This document shows positions 44,563-53,620 of a stretch of DNA of 64,000 nt, in pieces. This DNA is from a marine bacterium B5-7. Its GTDB lineage: Bacteria > Pseudomonadota > Gammaproteobacteria > Arenicellales > CAJQKF01. The DNA is taken from contig BQJD01000018.1 of assembly GCA_021604525.1 (NCBI GenBank), positions 1-64,000 on the forward strand, read 5' to 3'. Numbering within the stretch: the first letter of the stretch is position 1; every line of letters begins with the position of its first letter. The notes below the pieces were generated by a model. That model did no database searches and had not been told where the DNA came from. It was given only the letters and a program-made list of their open reading frames with translations. Both the position numbers and the translations under genes were made by a program.

Positions 44563-44593
44563 ATGACGCGCAGCCGTTAGAGCTGCGCGTCAT
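44563..44593. promoter_or_regulatory. Perfect stem-loop between aapJ and aapQ
   Basis: ATGACGCGCAGC (44563-44574) pairs perfectly with GCTGCGCGTCAT (44582-44593) around a 7-base loop. It lies just after the binding-protein gene and before the permeases. No T run follows on the minus strand, so partial termination or 3' stabilisation of the aapJ mRNA is more likely than full termination. Confidence 0.7.
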
Positions 44594-44605
44594 ATTGATA
44601 TCAGT

Positions 44606-45634
44606 CTATTGGAATGGTGGAGGGTAATGCAGTCCGCCATTTAACCAAAGTTCGTTTAATCCGCGTTCAAGCTTTAGTGGTGCGTTTGCGCCGATGTTGT
44701 TTTCGAAGATCTCTGCGTAGTTACCTACCTGTTTAACAATCTGGTAAGCCCAATCATTAGACAATCCCAACTTTTCACCCAGATCACCGGATACCCCAAG
44801 AAAGCGTTGAATCTTCGGGTTATCAGATTTCAACATGTCGTCAACATTGGTCGAATCAATGCCCCATTCTTCCGCCTCGAAGGTGGCGTATACCACCCAG
44901 GTGACGATATTGAAGAACTGGTCATCGCCGCCGCGTATTGCAGGAGCAAGCGGTTCCTTTTCGATGTCTTCTGGGAGAATAACGTGATCATCGGTTTGTC
45001 CCGCACGCAAACGAGTAAGGGCAAGACCCGGTTCGAAACTCGCCATTCCATCACAACGGTTCTGGAGATATGCATCACCCAATTCCTTTATATTGTCGAT
45101 AACGACCGAGTTGTACTCCATGTTGTGTCTTCTGAAAAAGTCAGCAATGGCTCGTTCCTGAGATGAGCCCGGAGGAATACACATTGATGCGCCATTAAGA
45201 TCCAGAGCGCTGTCAACATTTAAAGCCTTGTGCACCATGATCTTTGTGCCGGAATAAAAATTTACCGGTGCAAAGTTAATGCCGAGAGTTACTGCGCGAG
45301 TCAGCGTGAGTGTCGTTACGCGGGAAAGCATATCGATCTCTCCAGACTGTAAAGACGGAAAGCGTTGTGCAGGACTCAATGCGATATATTTCACCTTGTC
45401 CGCATCTCCAAGGACTGCAGCCGCTACAGCCCGACAAAAATCCACATCAAAACCTTGCCAGACGCCTTCGCTGTTTGGCGCAGAAAATCCGGGGCGTTTA
45501 CCATCCGCTCCACAAATTAAATCACCTCGTGCTTGAATCGTTTTCAGACTGTCGCCATCGGCGGACATTGCAATGGGTGGGACAATGGTAGTCAGGGTTA
45601 CGGCTAAAACTGCCGCAAAACTAATCGTTCTCAT
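44606..45634 (-). CDS. aapJ: Periplasmic amino acid-binding protein (AapJ-like)
   Basis: A 342-residue solute-binding protein. ATG 45634 is chosen over the longer frame because GAGGAGGT lies six bases upstream and a signal peptide follows (FAAVLAVTLTTIVPPIAMSA). The mature sequence is typical of AapJ: GDLICGADGKRPGFSAPNSE, GFDVDFCRAVAAAVLGD, the ligand-site SRVTTLTLTRAVTLGINF, and IPPGSSQERAIADFF. Relatives bind several L-amino acids, but acid-specific members exist. It heads the operon aapJ-aapQ-aapM-dapA-like. The XRE-cupin regulator is divergently encoded and shares the upstream region, so it probably controls this operon. Confidence 0.92.
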   Translation of the reverse strand: MRTISFAAVLAVTLTTIVPPIAMSADGDSLKTIQARGDLICGADGKRPGFSAPNSEGVWQGFDVDFCRAVAAAVLGDADKVKYIALSPAQRFPSLQSGEIDMLSRVTTLTLTRAVTLGINFAPVNFYSGTKIMVHKALNVDSALDLNGASMCIPPGSSQERAIADFFRRHNMEYNSVVIDNIKELGDAYLQNRCDGMASFEPGLALTRLRAGQTDDHVILPEDIEKEPLAPAIRGGDDQFFNIVTWVVYATFEAEEWGIDSTNVDDMLKSDNPKIQRFLGVSGDLGEKLGLSNDWAYQIVKQVGNYAEIFENNIGANAPLKLERGLNELWLNGGLHYPPPFQ

Positions 45635-45799
45635 ATCAACCTCCTCGTAGTTGGATCGGGTGCCGCGAACATCGTCACGCCACATTCGACACGGATGCTT
45701 AGTTGCTATCGGGGTGCAACTATTGCCGTTTAAAGCCGGAGGATCTACTCAACAAACTTCAACGACAGGGTCTGGTTTTTTGAGTAGAATTTCGACTAC

Positions 45800-45813
45800 A
45801 GTATATTTATACT
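45800..45813. promoter_or_regulatory. 14-bp palindrome in the aapJ / regulator intergenic region
   Basis: AGTATA-TT-TATACT is a perfect inverted repeat with a 2-base centre. It lies 39 bases before the XRE-cupin regulator start and about 165 bases upstream of aapJ, in an AT-rich stretch that could also contain -10 boxes. It is a candidate operator for the regulator. Confidence 0.45.
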
Positions 45814-45851
45814 AATGTAATTAAATTTAGTCAATAGGAAAATTTTGAGCA

Positions 45852-46496
45852 ATGAGGAAAGACGCATCATTGAACGGAAATATCGTTGAAGACAAGGCGC
45901 ATTCCCTATCGCCATCCAGCTCTTCACAGCTCGGTGTGCGAGTGAGAGACATACGAAAACGACGAAAGTGGACTCAAGGGGAGTTGGGAAAACGTACCGG
46001 ACTCGCGGTATCCACTATTTCGAAAATTGAAAATGGTCAACTTTCACCGACATTTGAAACGCTAATGCGGCTGGCAGAAGGACTGTCATTGGATATTCCG
46101 GATTTGCTCGAACGTGAGGCGTTACCACCCGCGTTGACCAGACTGTCTGTTACACGAAGAGGGCATGGAGAGGTACATGAAATGCCCCATTACAACTATC
46201 GACTGCTCTGTAGTGATCTGGCAAACAAACAAATGAACCCATTGATTGCCGAGCTCAAGGCGCACAGCAAGAAAGAATTTGGGCCACTGTTTTCGCACCC
46301 TGGTGAAGAATTATTCCTGGTGCTCAAAGGAAAGGTTGAACTACATACGGAACACTATACAACCCGTTATATGGGTGAAGGTGACTGTGCTTATTTCGAT
46401 AGCACCATGGGTCATGCCTGTATATCTGTGGGTGAAGAAGACGCCGTACTGTTTTGGGTATCCACTCTTCGTGACACCAAAGTTGATTGGGGATGA
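45852..46496 (+). CDS. XRE-family regulator with C-terminal cupin
   Basis: A 214-residue transcription factor. The helix-turn-helix is at about residues 27-82: LGVRVRDIRKRRKWTQGELG and LAVSTISKIENGQLSPTFET. The second half is a cupin (FSHPGEELFLVLKGKVELHT, GEGDCAYFDSTMGHACISVG), which in relatives such as PuuR or SinR-cupin types binds a small molecule. It is divergent from aapJ and followed, 39 bases later, by a glucarate dehydratase-like gene on the same strand. It would be expected to sense the transported compound or a breakdown product. The palindrome at 45800-45813 is a possible binding site. Confidence 0.9.
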   Translation: MRKDASLNGNIVEDKAHSLSPSSSSQLGVRVRDIRKRRKWTQGELGKRTGLAVSTISKIENGQLSPTFETLMRLAEGLSLDIPDLLEREALPPALTRLSVTRRGHGEVHEMPHYNYRLLCSDLANKQMNPLIAELKAHSKKEFGPLFSHPGEELFLVLKGKVELHTEHYTTRYMGEGDCAYFDSTMGHACISVGEEDAVLFWVSTLRDTKVDWG

Positions 46497-46535
46497 CGTG
46501 TGCCGAGTAGACGTTTGTATAGAGCACGATGAAAT

Positions 46536-47696
46536 ATGAGAGTTATATCGATACGCCTTAACAAGATCACTGTTCCACTAAGGAAGATTTACTTAAGCTC
46601 AAGAAGTCTGCTTCGCTCCTATGACAGGGTCATTGTCACGATACTGACCGATGAAGGACTTTGTGGCTATGGAGAAGCAGACGGTTCCGATAGGGTATTC
46701 CATTTCCTTGGATACCTGTCGCAAAACATGATTGGACAAGACCTTCTTGAATGGACAGCATGCCCCGATAATCAATTGGATTCTGCTTCGGCTTCAGATA
46801 AACGGGCGTTCAATATAGCTAAAGGCGGACTTGAGATTGCGTATTTCGACTTGCTCGGTAAATATCTGGAATTGCCTGTTTACAAACTATTGGGGGGTGC
46901 AGTCAAAACGCAAATACCAATGGTCTGCGAATTATCCGCTGCGCCGTTGGGGTGTGATGTTTCGGAGTCGGAAATCAAGGAGTTTTTCAAATCCGGAACG
47001 AGTAAAAACCGGGTGGTAGAGTCTGCCATACAGCAAATAGACCGGTACGGATACAAAACGCTCAAAATGAAATCCATTGGCCATGACCCACAGTGGGATA
47101 TTGAGGTGATGACCACGTTAAGAAAAGAAGCAGGGCCGGGAATTCAATTACGTCATGACCCGAACGGCGCTTATGCATTGCCGCAGGCCCAACTACTATA
47201 TCAAAAGCTTGATTCGTGCGGATTGCAGTGGTTTGAAGATCCAGTCAGTTCCATCGATGATTTTCGGCGTTTAAAGCGCACGCTAAAAACTGCACTGGCA
47301 ACCAACATGTGTATCGTTCGTCCGGATCATCTAACACCGGCGATCCGGAATGACACTATCGATGTCATTGGCGTGGATCTTTTTAGCTGGGGTGGTTACA
47401 CGGGGGCGCAAACGGGGCTTACTATATGTGACGCCTACCATCTCGATGTGTTTGGGCACTACTTCTTTGATTTGGGCATTGCGACTGCCGCTAGCTTACA
47501 CTTGGCAGCAGCTTCCCGAAACATGACAAACGGCGTCGATACCAGTCTTTATCTGCATGACGACGATGTGATTGCAGGAGGGAGGCTAAAAGTTAAAGAC
47601 GGATTTTTGCCGGTTTCCGATATACCCGGATTAGGTATTGATCTGGACGACGATGCACTGACAGGAATGACAACTCATATCGAATCATTCTCGTGA
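46536..47696 (+). CDS. Enolase-superfamily enzyme, glucarate dehydratase-like
   Basis: A 386-residue enzyme. The glucarate dehydratase subgroup is indicated by the KxK base pair K177-M-K179 (YKTLKMKSIG), metal ligands D208 (LRHDPNGAY) and E234 (WFEDP), N257 in the ATNMC segment in place of the third acid, and the D281/H308 dyad (GVDLFSWGG, DVFGHYFFDLG). Such enzymes dehydrate D-glucarate, galactarate or related diacids. It is distinct from the enolase-superfamily enzyme at 15877. With the DapA-family gene and the transporter nearby it could form a short acid-sugar route. The start is 39 bases after the regulator and may be co-transcribed with it. Confidence 0.87.
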   Translation: MRVISIRLNKITVPLRKIYLSSRSLLRSYDRVIVTILTDEGLCGYGEADGSDRVFHFLGYLSQNMIGQDLLEWTACPDNQLDSASASDKRAFNIAKGGLEIAYFDLLGKYLELPVYKLLGGAVKTQIPMVCELSAAPLGCDVSESEIKEFFKSGTSKNRVVESAIQQIDRYGYKTLKMKSIGHDPQWDIEVMTTLRKEAGPGIQLRHDPNGAYALPQAQLLYQKLDSCGLQWFEDPVSSIDDFRRLKRTLKTALATNMCIVRPDHLTPAIRNDTIDVIGVDLFSWGGYTGAQTGLTICDAYHLDVFGHYFFDLGIATAASLHLAAASRNMTNGVDTSLYLHDDDVIAGGRLKVKDGFLPVSDIPGLGIDLDDDALTGMTTHIESFS

Positions 47697-47831
47697 TGGT
47701 TACAATCAGATAATGCACAGGCATCGTCACCAGGGTATTTAGTCGGTGTTTTGTTTTCCGGTATGGGGTGTCGCTAGAGTGGGTGTGTATGATCACACAA
47801 TACCCAGGCTAATAATTCAGACAGATCAGTC

Positions 47832-50081
47832 ATGACAATAAATGAAAATGAGAAGCGCGTGATCGGCCGGTTTCGATTCATGAACGAGCAGGCGGTGAAC
47901 CTGGACGGGTTTGCAACACCGGCACCGGAGTTGGGTTTAATCGCTTTCGACAGTCCGCACGATCCGCTTCCATCAATCGTCATCAGGGATGGCGTTGTGG
48001 TTGAGATGGATGGACGTGGTGAGGATGCGTTCGATGCCCTCGACGAATTCATCGCCCGACATGGCATCGATATCGGGATCGCTGAGGAGGCGATGGCAAT
48101 TGATAGCCTTCAGTTTGCGCGCCAGTTGGTAGACCCATACGAGAGTCGTGAATCCTTGGTCCGTTTGGCATCAGGTATGACACCCGCCAAACTTGCCGAG
48201 GTACTCGCCCGCCTGACTGCCGCGGAATTGGTTATTGCCATGACCAAGATGCGTGCGCGTAAAACGCCCAGCAATCAGGCGCATGTCACCAATCGGTCCG
48301 ACGACCCTTTGCTGTTGGCGGCGGACGCTGCAACGGCCGCCGCATTCGGCTTCCGCGAGATTGAGACTACCGTGCCGGTACTGGCCGACGCGCCATCCAA
48401 CGCAGTGGCGGTGTCCGTGGGGGCGGCAGTGGGATCGCCCGGTGTATTGGTGCAGTGTTCAGTTGAGGAGGCCATGGAACTTGCTCTTGGAATGCGTGGA
48501 CTGGTTTCCTATGCAGAAACCGTATCTCTCTATGGCACGGAACAGATTTTTATCGAAGGCGATGATACACCCTGGTCGAAAGCATTTTTAACCAGTGCCT
48601 ATGCATCGCGTGGGATTAAGATGCGTGTCACTTCAGGTGGCGGAGCGGAAGCGCTTATGGGTGGCGCCGAGCGATGCAGCATGTTCTATCTGGAGGCGAG
48701 ATGCGTTGCACTGGCGCGGGCGATGGGGGCGCAAGGGGTACAAAACGGTGGCATCGACTCCGCGGCTGTAGCCGGCTCGGTGCCAGGTGGGGTGCGATCC
48801 CTGATGGCGGAAAATTTAATGGTGATGTTACGGAATCTTGAATCCTGCACGGGTAACGATGCATTGATGAGTGAATCGCATGTGCGCCGTACCTCGCGCA
48901 CGCACCCGATTTTCATTGCCGGATCGGATTTTATTTGCAGCGGTTTTGGTTCGATACAACGATATGACAACATGTTCGGTCCAAGTCAGTGGAATGCCGA
49001 AGACATCGACGATTTCCTGGCAATGCAACGTGACTGGGGTGTTGACGGTGGCCTTAAAACCGCGCGCGAAGACGACGTTGAGGGTTTAAGGAGCAGAGCA
49101 ACCGAAGCGGTGTCAGCGGTATATGGCTGGCTCGGACTCGGTGACTTTACAGCTTCCTGGGCACAGCAGGCAGTAGACGCAGCCGGATCGAAGGATATAG
49201 CCGATGCCGATTTGATGTTACCGGTGAATGCCTCGGCCACCATCATGGATACCAATGTGACCATGCTGGATGTGATCGCAGCCCTGGCAGAGAACGGTTT
49301 TGATGTCGAGGCACAACGTTGCCTTGATATGTTGAAGGCCCGGGTGCAGGGAGACTATCTGCAAACCTCGGCCATATTCGATGAGGATATGAATGTCCTG
49401 TCTCTGGTGACGGATCCCAATGACTATGCCGGTCCCGGAACCGGCTACAAGCCTTCCATCGCGCGGCAGGCAGAGATAGATACCATTCGCCAGCAGGTTT
49501 CGGTCGACGATCTGCGGGTGCAACAAAGACAATATCGAACCTTTGAATTACGAGTGATCGGCACGGCAGAAACAAGCCACGATCCCCGTGACGTAGTCAT
49601 CGGCGTATCGCCGGCAACCGGTCGTGACATATGGCAAACGCTGTCAGGGTTGCTGGTGTGTGATGTCCTTGAAGAATTAATGGCAGGACTCGAGGAGGAG
49701 GGTTGCGTCGGCAGGATTATCCGAATCAATGATTCAATCGATCTGGGCAAGATTGGCCTGGCCGCAGCGCAACTGTCCGGCTCCGGTATCGGTATCGGTC
49801 TGCAGGGTAAGGGCACGGCGTTAATCCACCGCCACGATCTGGCGCCGCTGGCTAATCTCGAGCTGTATTCGGTGGCACCAACCTTGACCGCCCGGCTTTA
49901 TCGCCTGATGGGCATTAATGCCGGCAGACATGCCAAGAGCATGACGCCAGAACCGATGCGTAATCCATATTCCGATGAAGCGATTGAAGCGAGGTATCAC
50001 ACCAAGGTGGTTGCACTGGTGGCGATAGAGCGGGAGTGCAGTTCAAACAGTGCATCGGAGATGCTGGAGATGGTCAAATGA
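47832..50081 (+). CDS. pduCD: B12-dependent diol/glycerol dehydratase, fused large and medium subunits
   Basis: A 749-residue fusion of PduC-like (about residues 1-550) and PduD-like (about 560-745) subunits. Large-subunit motifs are RFRFMNEQAVNLDGFATPAP, EEAMELALGMRGLVSYAETV, GGAEALMGGAERCSMFYLEA and QNGGIDSAAVAGSVPGGVR. Medium-subunit motifs are GTAETSHDPRDVVIGVSPAT and GLQGKGTALIHRHDLAPLAN-type B12 contacts. The enzyme turns 1,2-propanediol, glycerol or a similar vicinal diol into the aldehyde by an adenosylcobalamin radical. In Salmonella the two subunits are separate, and PduD has an N-terminal targeting peptide; no such peptide is seen here at the N-terminus. The small subunit gene overlaps by four bases. 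Confidence 0.92.
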   Translation: MTINENEKRVIGRFRFMNEQAVNLDGFATPAPELGLIAFDSPHDPLPSIVIRDGVVVEMDGRGEDAFDALDEFIARHGIDIGIAEEAMAIDSLQFARQLVDPYESRESLVRLASGMTPAKLAEVLARLTAAELVIAMTKMRARKTPSNQAHVTNRSDDPLLLAADAATAAAFGFREIETTVPVLADAPSNAVAVSVGAAVGSPGVLVQCSVEEAMELALGMRGLVSYAETVSLYGTEQIFIEGDDTPWSKAFLTSAYASRGIKMRVTSGGGAEALMGGAERCSMFYLEARCVALARAMGAQGVQNGGIDSAAVAGSVPGGVRSLMAENLMVMLRNLESCTGNDALMSESHVRRTSRTHPIFIAGSDFICSGFGSIQRYDNMFGPSQWNAEDIDDFLAMQRDWGVDGGLKTAREDDVEGLRSRATEAVSAVYGWLGLGDFTASWAQQAVDAAGSKDIADADLMLPVNASATIMDTNVTMLDVIAALAENGFDVEAQRCLDMLKARVQGDYLQTSAIFDEDMNVLSLVTDPNDYAGPGTGYKPSIARQAEIDTIRQQVSVDDLRVQQRQYRTFELRVIGTAETSHDPRDVVIGVSPATGRDIWQTLSGLLVCDVLEELMAGLEEEGCVGRIIRINDSIDLGKIGLAAAQLSGSGIGIGLQGKGTALIHRHDLAPLANLELYSVAPTLTARLYRLMGINAGRHAKSMTPEPMRNPYSDEAIEARYHTKVVALVAIERECSSNSASEMLEMVK

Positions 50082-50437
50082 GTCGTGGATATTCAGGAAT
50101 CGATGTGGATCGGATTTCAGTCGATGATGTACGCCGTGGGGATCTGACCCTCGAGGACATCAGAATCCATCCGGAGACACTCGAACATCAGGCACAGGTG
50201 GCTGAAGAACATGGTAATCCGCAGTTGGCCAGCAATTTCCGGCGGGCTGCGGAACTTACCCGCTTCAAGGACGATGAAATCATGCAGTTGTACGAGGCAT
50301 TGCGCCCACATCGTTCTACCGTGGAGGAACTACAAACTATTGCAGATGATCTTGAATCTCGCGATGCGCCATTGAATGCCGCATTGTTTGCCCAAGCGGC
50401 GAGTGTTTATCAGCGGCGTGGTCTGGCGAGAAAATAG
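50078..50437 (+). CDS. pduE: Diol dehydratase small subunit
   Basis: A 119-residue gamma subunit. The ATG at 50078 overlaps the stop of the fused large/medium gene (ATGA). Family motifs are DVRRGDLTLEDIRIHPETLE, the helix QAQVAEEHGNPQLASNFRRA, ELTRFKDDEIMQLYEALRPH, and NAALFAQAASVYQRRGL at the end. Together with the upstream protein it would form the (alpha-beta-gamma)2 holoenzyme. It is shorter than Salmonella PduE because the variable N-terminal tail is absent. Confidence 0.92.
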   Translation: MSRGYSGIDVDRISVDDVRRGDLTLEDIRIHPETLEHQAQVAEEHGNPQLASNFRRAAELTRFKDDEIMQLYEALRPHRSTVEELQTIADDLESRDAPLNAALFAQAASVYQRRGLARK

Positions 50438-50446
50438 ATCGCAGAC

Positions 50447-52111
50447 ATGTCGTTGATAGCGGGGGTGGATATCGGTAACTCAACCACCGAAATCGTGGTG
50501 GCGGATGGCAAGTCGCCCATCGCCTGGGATCGTCGACCGACGCGTGGTCGTAAGGGATCGGAATCTTCGATTCGTGCGGCTGCGGCACTGCTTCGCAGCA
50601 TCGAGCGAAAAATTGGTTCTCCCGTCGAACGGGTGGTAGTGGCGCCATGGAAACCTGTGCTGACAGAGGCTACCGCTTATAAAGAGCCGCCTCCGGATAC
50701 TGGTCGTATCAAACTGCTTGAGTGCGCGGACCACAGTGTGATGGGCGATGGTTGGGCAGTGGGACAACCATGGAACATTTCACAGCAACCATCTGCGGCG
50801 GATTCCCTGATAGCGGTGGTTGCAACCGGAACCGGATATCAACAGGCAGCTTCGATCATCAGCGACGCGATACGGCAAGGCATGCCGATAACCGCTGTGA
50901 TCGTAGCCGATGACGAAGCGGTGCTGATTGCCAGCCGGATCAAAGCACAAATACCCGTGGTGGATGGCGTTGATGTTTCATCGGCGCTTGAGGCGAAGAG
51001 ACTCTTCATCGAGGTTCGGCCCCCTGGCCAGTGTGTGAATGTCGCAACGGATGTTTGGGCATTGCATAGTGCGTTTGAAACTGAAAGCAATGAGACAGAA
51101 TTCTTGGGTGTCGTGGCGCGGTGGTCAAAGGATCTTCGTGCCATCGTCATTGCAAAATTCGACAACGCTGAAACGGTAATTTCATCGGCGCAAACGCCAA
51201 TGGTGACCTGGCATAACGGTCAGGCATCCGCGCTGGCCGATGCCATTCCTGTGTTTAGTCAACAACCGGTTGGCGCGGTCCGTTCACTGACCTTGCAGCA
51301 CACGGTGATTACCGAGGATGTATGGGGTGTCGATGTCACCGCTATCCTGGTTGAACGTGGTGCTCGTGCAACAAGCAAGGTTAAAAGCCTGGCGCTGGCG
51401 AGTTTGACCAATGCAAACAGCGAGTCTTCCATCAGCTTGAATGAGCTATTCGACAAACCGGTATCGGTCGTATCTTCAGAGGCAGACATGGCATCCATTG
51501 GTGCACGAACGACGCCAGGCTTGTCGGATGATGCACTCATTCTGGATATCGGTGGCGGGACGATCGATCTGATTGGTAATGTCGGCAGCATTACTGCGGC
51601 GGGAGCGGGAGACCTTCTGACTGCGGCAGTCGCACAGGTGATTGATACCTCACGCGGTGCTGCCGACTGGATCAAACGAGGCCCGGCGCAACGGGTGGAA
51701 TCATCCCAGGTTTTACTGAGTGAAAACGGGTCTTATGATTTTGTCAGTAGCGATCATGGGCCGCTGCCCGCCAACCTGACGGGTAGACTGGTTGTTAAGG
51801 GGCCAAGTGGACTGATGCCCTTTGCACGGGAAATGCAGCCTGCGGAATGGCGAATCATAAGGCAATCACTCAAGCTGGAGGTCATCGCCAAAAACGTGTC
51901 CCGCATTCTTGCAACTTACATGGAAAAGATCGCTTTGAAGGAATCGGTTAATCTTGTCATCGTCGGCGGACCGGCTGCTGACGATGAACTATTGCCGACG
52001 CTTGGTCGTCTGTCGATGGTAAGTGGAATCGGGCGTGGTAATGTGGCAGGGACTCTCGGTCACCGCTATGGGGTGGCTTACGGGCTTACCCAAAGCGCTG
52101 ACAACCACTGA
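50447..52111 (+). CDS. pduG: Diol dehydratase reactivase large subunit
   Basis: A 554-residue chaperone-like ATPase that removes damaged cobalamin from diol dehydratase. Actin/Hsp70-like phosphate loops are visible as AGVDIGNSTTEIVVADG (residues 5-21) and LILDIGGGTIDLIGNVG (about 364-380). Also conserved are the TRTR-like PIAWDRRPTRGRKG region and the ending VIVGGPAADDELLPTLG. It follows the small subunit by nine bases. The partner PduH-type small subunit, usually next in the operon, is not present here; the next gene is an AraC regulator on the other strand. Confidence 0.92.
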   Translation: MSLIAGVDIGNSTTEIVVADGKSPIAWDRRPTRGRKGSESSIRAAAALLRSIERKIGSPVERVVVAPWKPVLTEATAYKEPPPDTGRIKLLECADHSVMGDGWAVGQPWNISQQPSAADSLIAVVATGTGYQQAASIISDAIRQGMPITAVIVADDEAVLIASRIKAQIPVVDGVDVSSALEAKRLFIEVRPPGQCVNVATDVWALHSAFETESNETEFLGVVARWSKDLRAIVIAKFDNAETVISSAQTPMVTWHNGQASALADAIPVFSQQPVGAVRSLTLQHTVITEDVWGVDVTAILVERGARATSKVKSLALASLTNANSESSISLNELFDKPVSVVSSEADMASIGARTTPGLSDDALILDIGGGTIDLIGNVGSITAAGAGDLLTAAVAQVIDTSRGAADWIKRGPAQRVESSQVLLSENGSYDFVSSDHGPLPANLTGRLVVKGPSGLMPFAREMQPAEWRIIRQSLKLEVIAKNVSRILATYMEKIALKESVNLVIVGGPAADDELLPTLGRLSMVSGIGRGNVAGTLGHRYGVAYGLTQSADNH

Positions 52112-52186
52112 ACATCCTTAAGACAATGTTGAGGAAACATCCGATCGGGTGCTTTAATTCCAATTGGTTGTTTAACGGGCTATGGG

Positions 52187-53224
52187 TTAATTCTGATTGA
52201 TACGTCGGTATCTCTGGGGACTCATGCCCGTCCAAGATCTGAATGCACGCGAGAAGGCACTCAGCTCGGAATAACCCAGATTATAGGCAATTTCCGTAAA
52301 CGGCATTTCAGGTTCATTCATGTAGTGCAACGCCAGTTCCTGGCGCGCCGCACGAAGCAGATCGGAAAAGAGCAGGTTATGTGCTTTCAACTGCTTCTGG
52401 AACGCTGAATCATGTAATCCGAATATTCCTGCAATCTCGGATAGCGTTGGTATCTTTTCACCCAGATGAAGCTTGATCTGGTTTCTGACAATGGTGGCGA
52501 AGTCTTCAGGGTTGCCAACCAGGCGTGATCGGGATTCGAGATAAGACGAGATAATCGAGAACAGGTAGGGATCCTGATCAGGCATTCTCGTATCGAGATC
52601 ACTTCGTCTGAATCCGATGGCATTGGTTCTGCGGCCGAATTTAACCGGCGCGTTAAAACAGGCTTCGTGACTATAGCTGCCTTCAGGACGGTCGTGTTCG
52701 AATCTTATTTCAAGCGGGAACCAATCATCACCCAATGCATTCTTGAAGATGTTGCAGAACATGCCGAGGGAGAGTTCCGCATCCTGCCTTCGACAGGTAA
52801 TTCTCGGATCGTATATTCGATAACTAAGCCAGAGTATGTCGCTGTCTTGCAGTAACCCGAAGCTCGTTTGCTCCTGATGCGCGGAAAAATACCGCTCCAT
52901 GTTTCGCAAGGCAGCCGATAGCGTGGGTGAAGTGATGGCGGCATAACCGATGGGCCCCAACTGCTTGGGAGCGAAATGCTTGCCGAACTCCAGACCGATG
53001 TTGTGATTGCCTGTCTTGTTGGCAGCCACTTCAAACAAGTTGCAATATTGAATCAGGTTCAACTCATTAATCGGATCGTTGATGTCCTTCTCGCGTATGC
53101 CTACCTGACCGAAAATGCTATCGATATCGCCCTTGTTCTTTTCTATATGCGTGACGACGCCACAGGCAGCGGAGGCGAGCACCTTGGATGGCGGGAGAAA
53201 ACTATTGTTGACTTCTGGGTGCAT
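52187..53224 (-). CDS. AraC-family regulator with Arabinose_bd-type sensor domain
   Basis: A 345-residue regulator counted from ATG 53224, as the longer frame adds an unlikely hydrophobic leader. The N-terminal 220 residues (QLGPIGYAAITSPTLSAALR, NMERYFSAHQEQTSFGL) match the arabinose-binding-like domain (PF12625) of OruR/ArgR-type regulators. The C-terminal 100 residues hold two helix-turn-helix units (PTLSEIAGIFGLHDSAFQKQ, FTEIAYNLGYSELSAFSRAF) and the terminal SWTGMSPQRYRR. It converges on the dehydratase operon and diverges from the Pot-type transporter/BMC operon, which it probably controls in response to the substrate. Confidence 0.9.
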   Translation of the reverse strand: MHPEVNNSFLPPSKVLASAACGVVTHIEKNKGDIDSIFGQVGIREKDINDPINELNLIQYCNLFEVAANKTGNHNIGLEFGKHFAPKQLGPIGYAAITSPTLSAALRNMERYFSAHQEQTSFGLLQDSDILWLSYRIYDPRITCRRQDAELSLGMFCNIFKNALGDDWFPLEIRFEHDRPEGSYSHEACFNAPVKFGRRTNAIGFRRSDLDTRMPDQDPYLFSIISSYLESRSRLVGNPEDFATIVRNQIKLHLGEKIPTLSEIAGIFGLHDSAFQKQLKAHNLLFSDLLRAARQELALHYMNEPEMPFTEIAYNLGYSELSAFSRAFRSWTGMSPQRYRRINQN

Positions 53225-53620
53225 ATCATCAGTTGCGGAAACTGACCATTGGGAATCAATAATGTCAACAACAAAAATAAATGTCAAATATGAAAACAGT
53301 AAGATATCAAATACTTCGAGACTGAAAATGTACTGGATTATCAAAAATTTCCCAACTGAAACAGGAATTTGATGTCAAGCGAAGGCAGGAAATAGGGCGG
53401 ATACTATATTTGTGATGTGCACCTTGTGATGTGTCGCTGATGTGTCAAGCGGATTCAGTTGCCTTCACTAATGGCTATTAATGGTGCATCGATACAGGCC
53501 GTGTAAGCGGTATGAATTGGAAATAGTAGCCGCTAATGCCAAATCGGAACTTGGTAGGGTAAATGTACGGATATAACGAACACGATACCAAAGTAGTACT
53601 CACTAAGCAGGAGATGAAGC
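53225..53620. promoter_or_regulatory. Divergent regulatory region between araC-type regulator and potD-like gene
   Basis: About 395 bases. A strong ribosome site, AGGAGATG, lies seven bases before the binding-protein start. The region should contain the regulator's binding sites and the promoter of the long transporter/microcompartment operon. I could not identify boxes or repeats with confidence. Confidence 0.45.
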
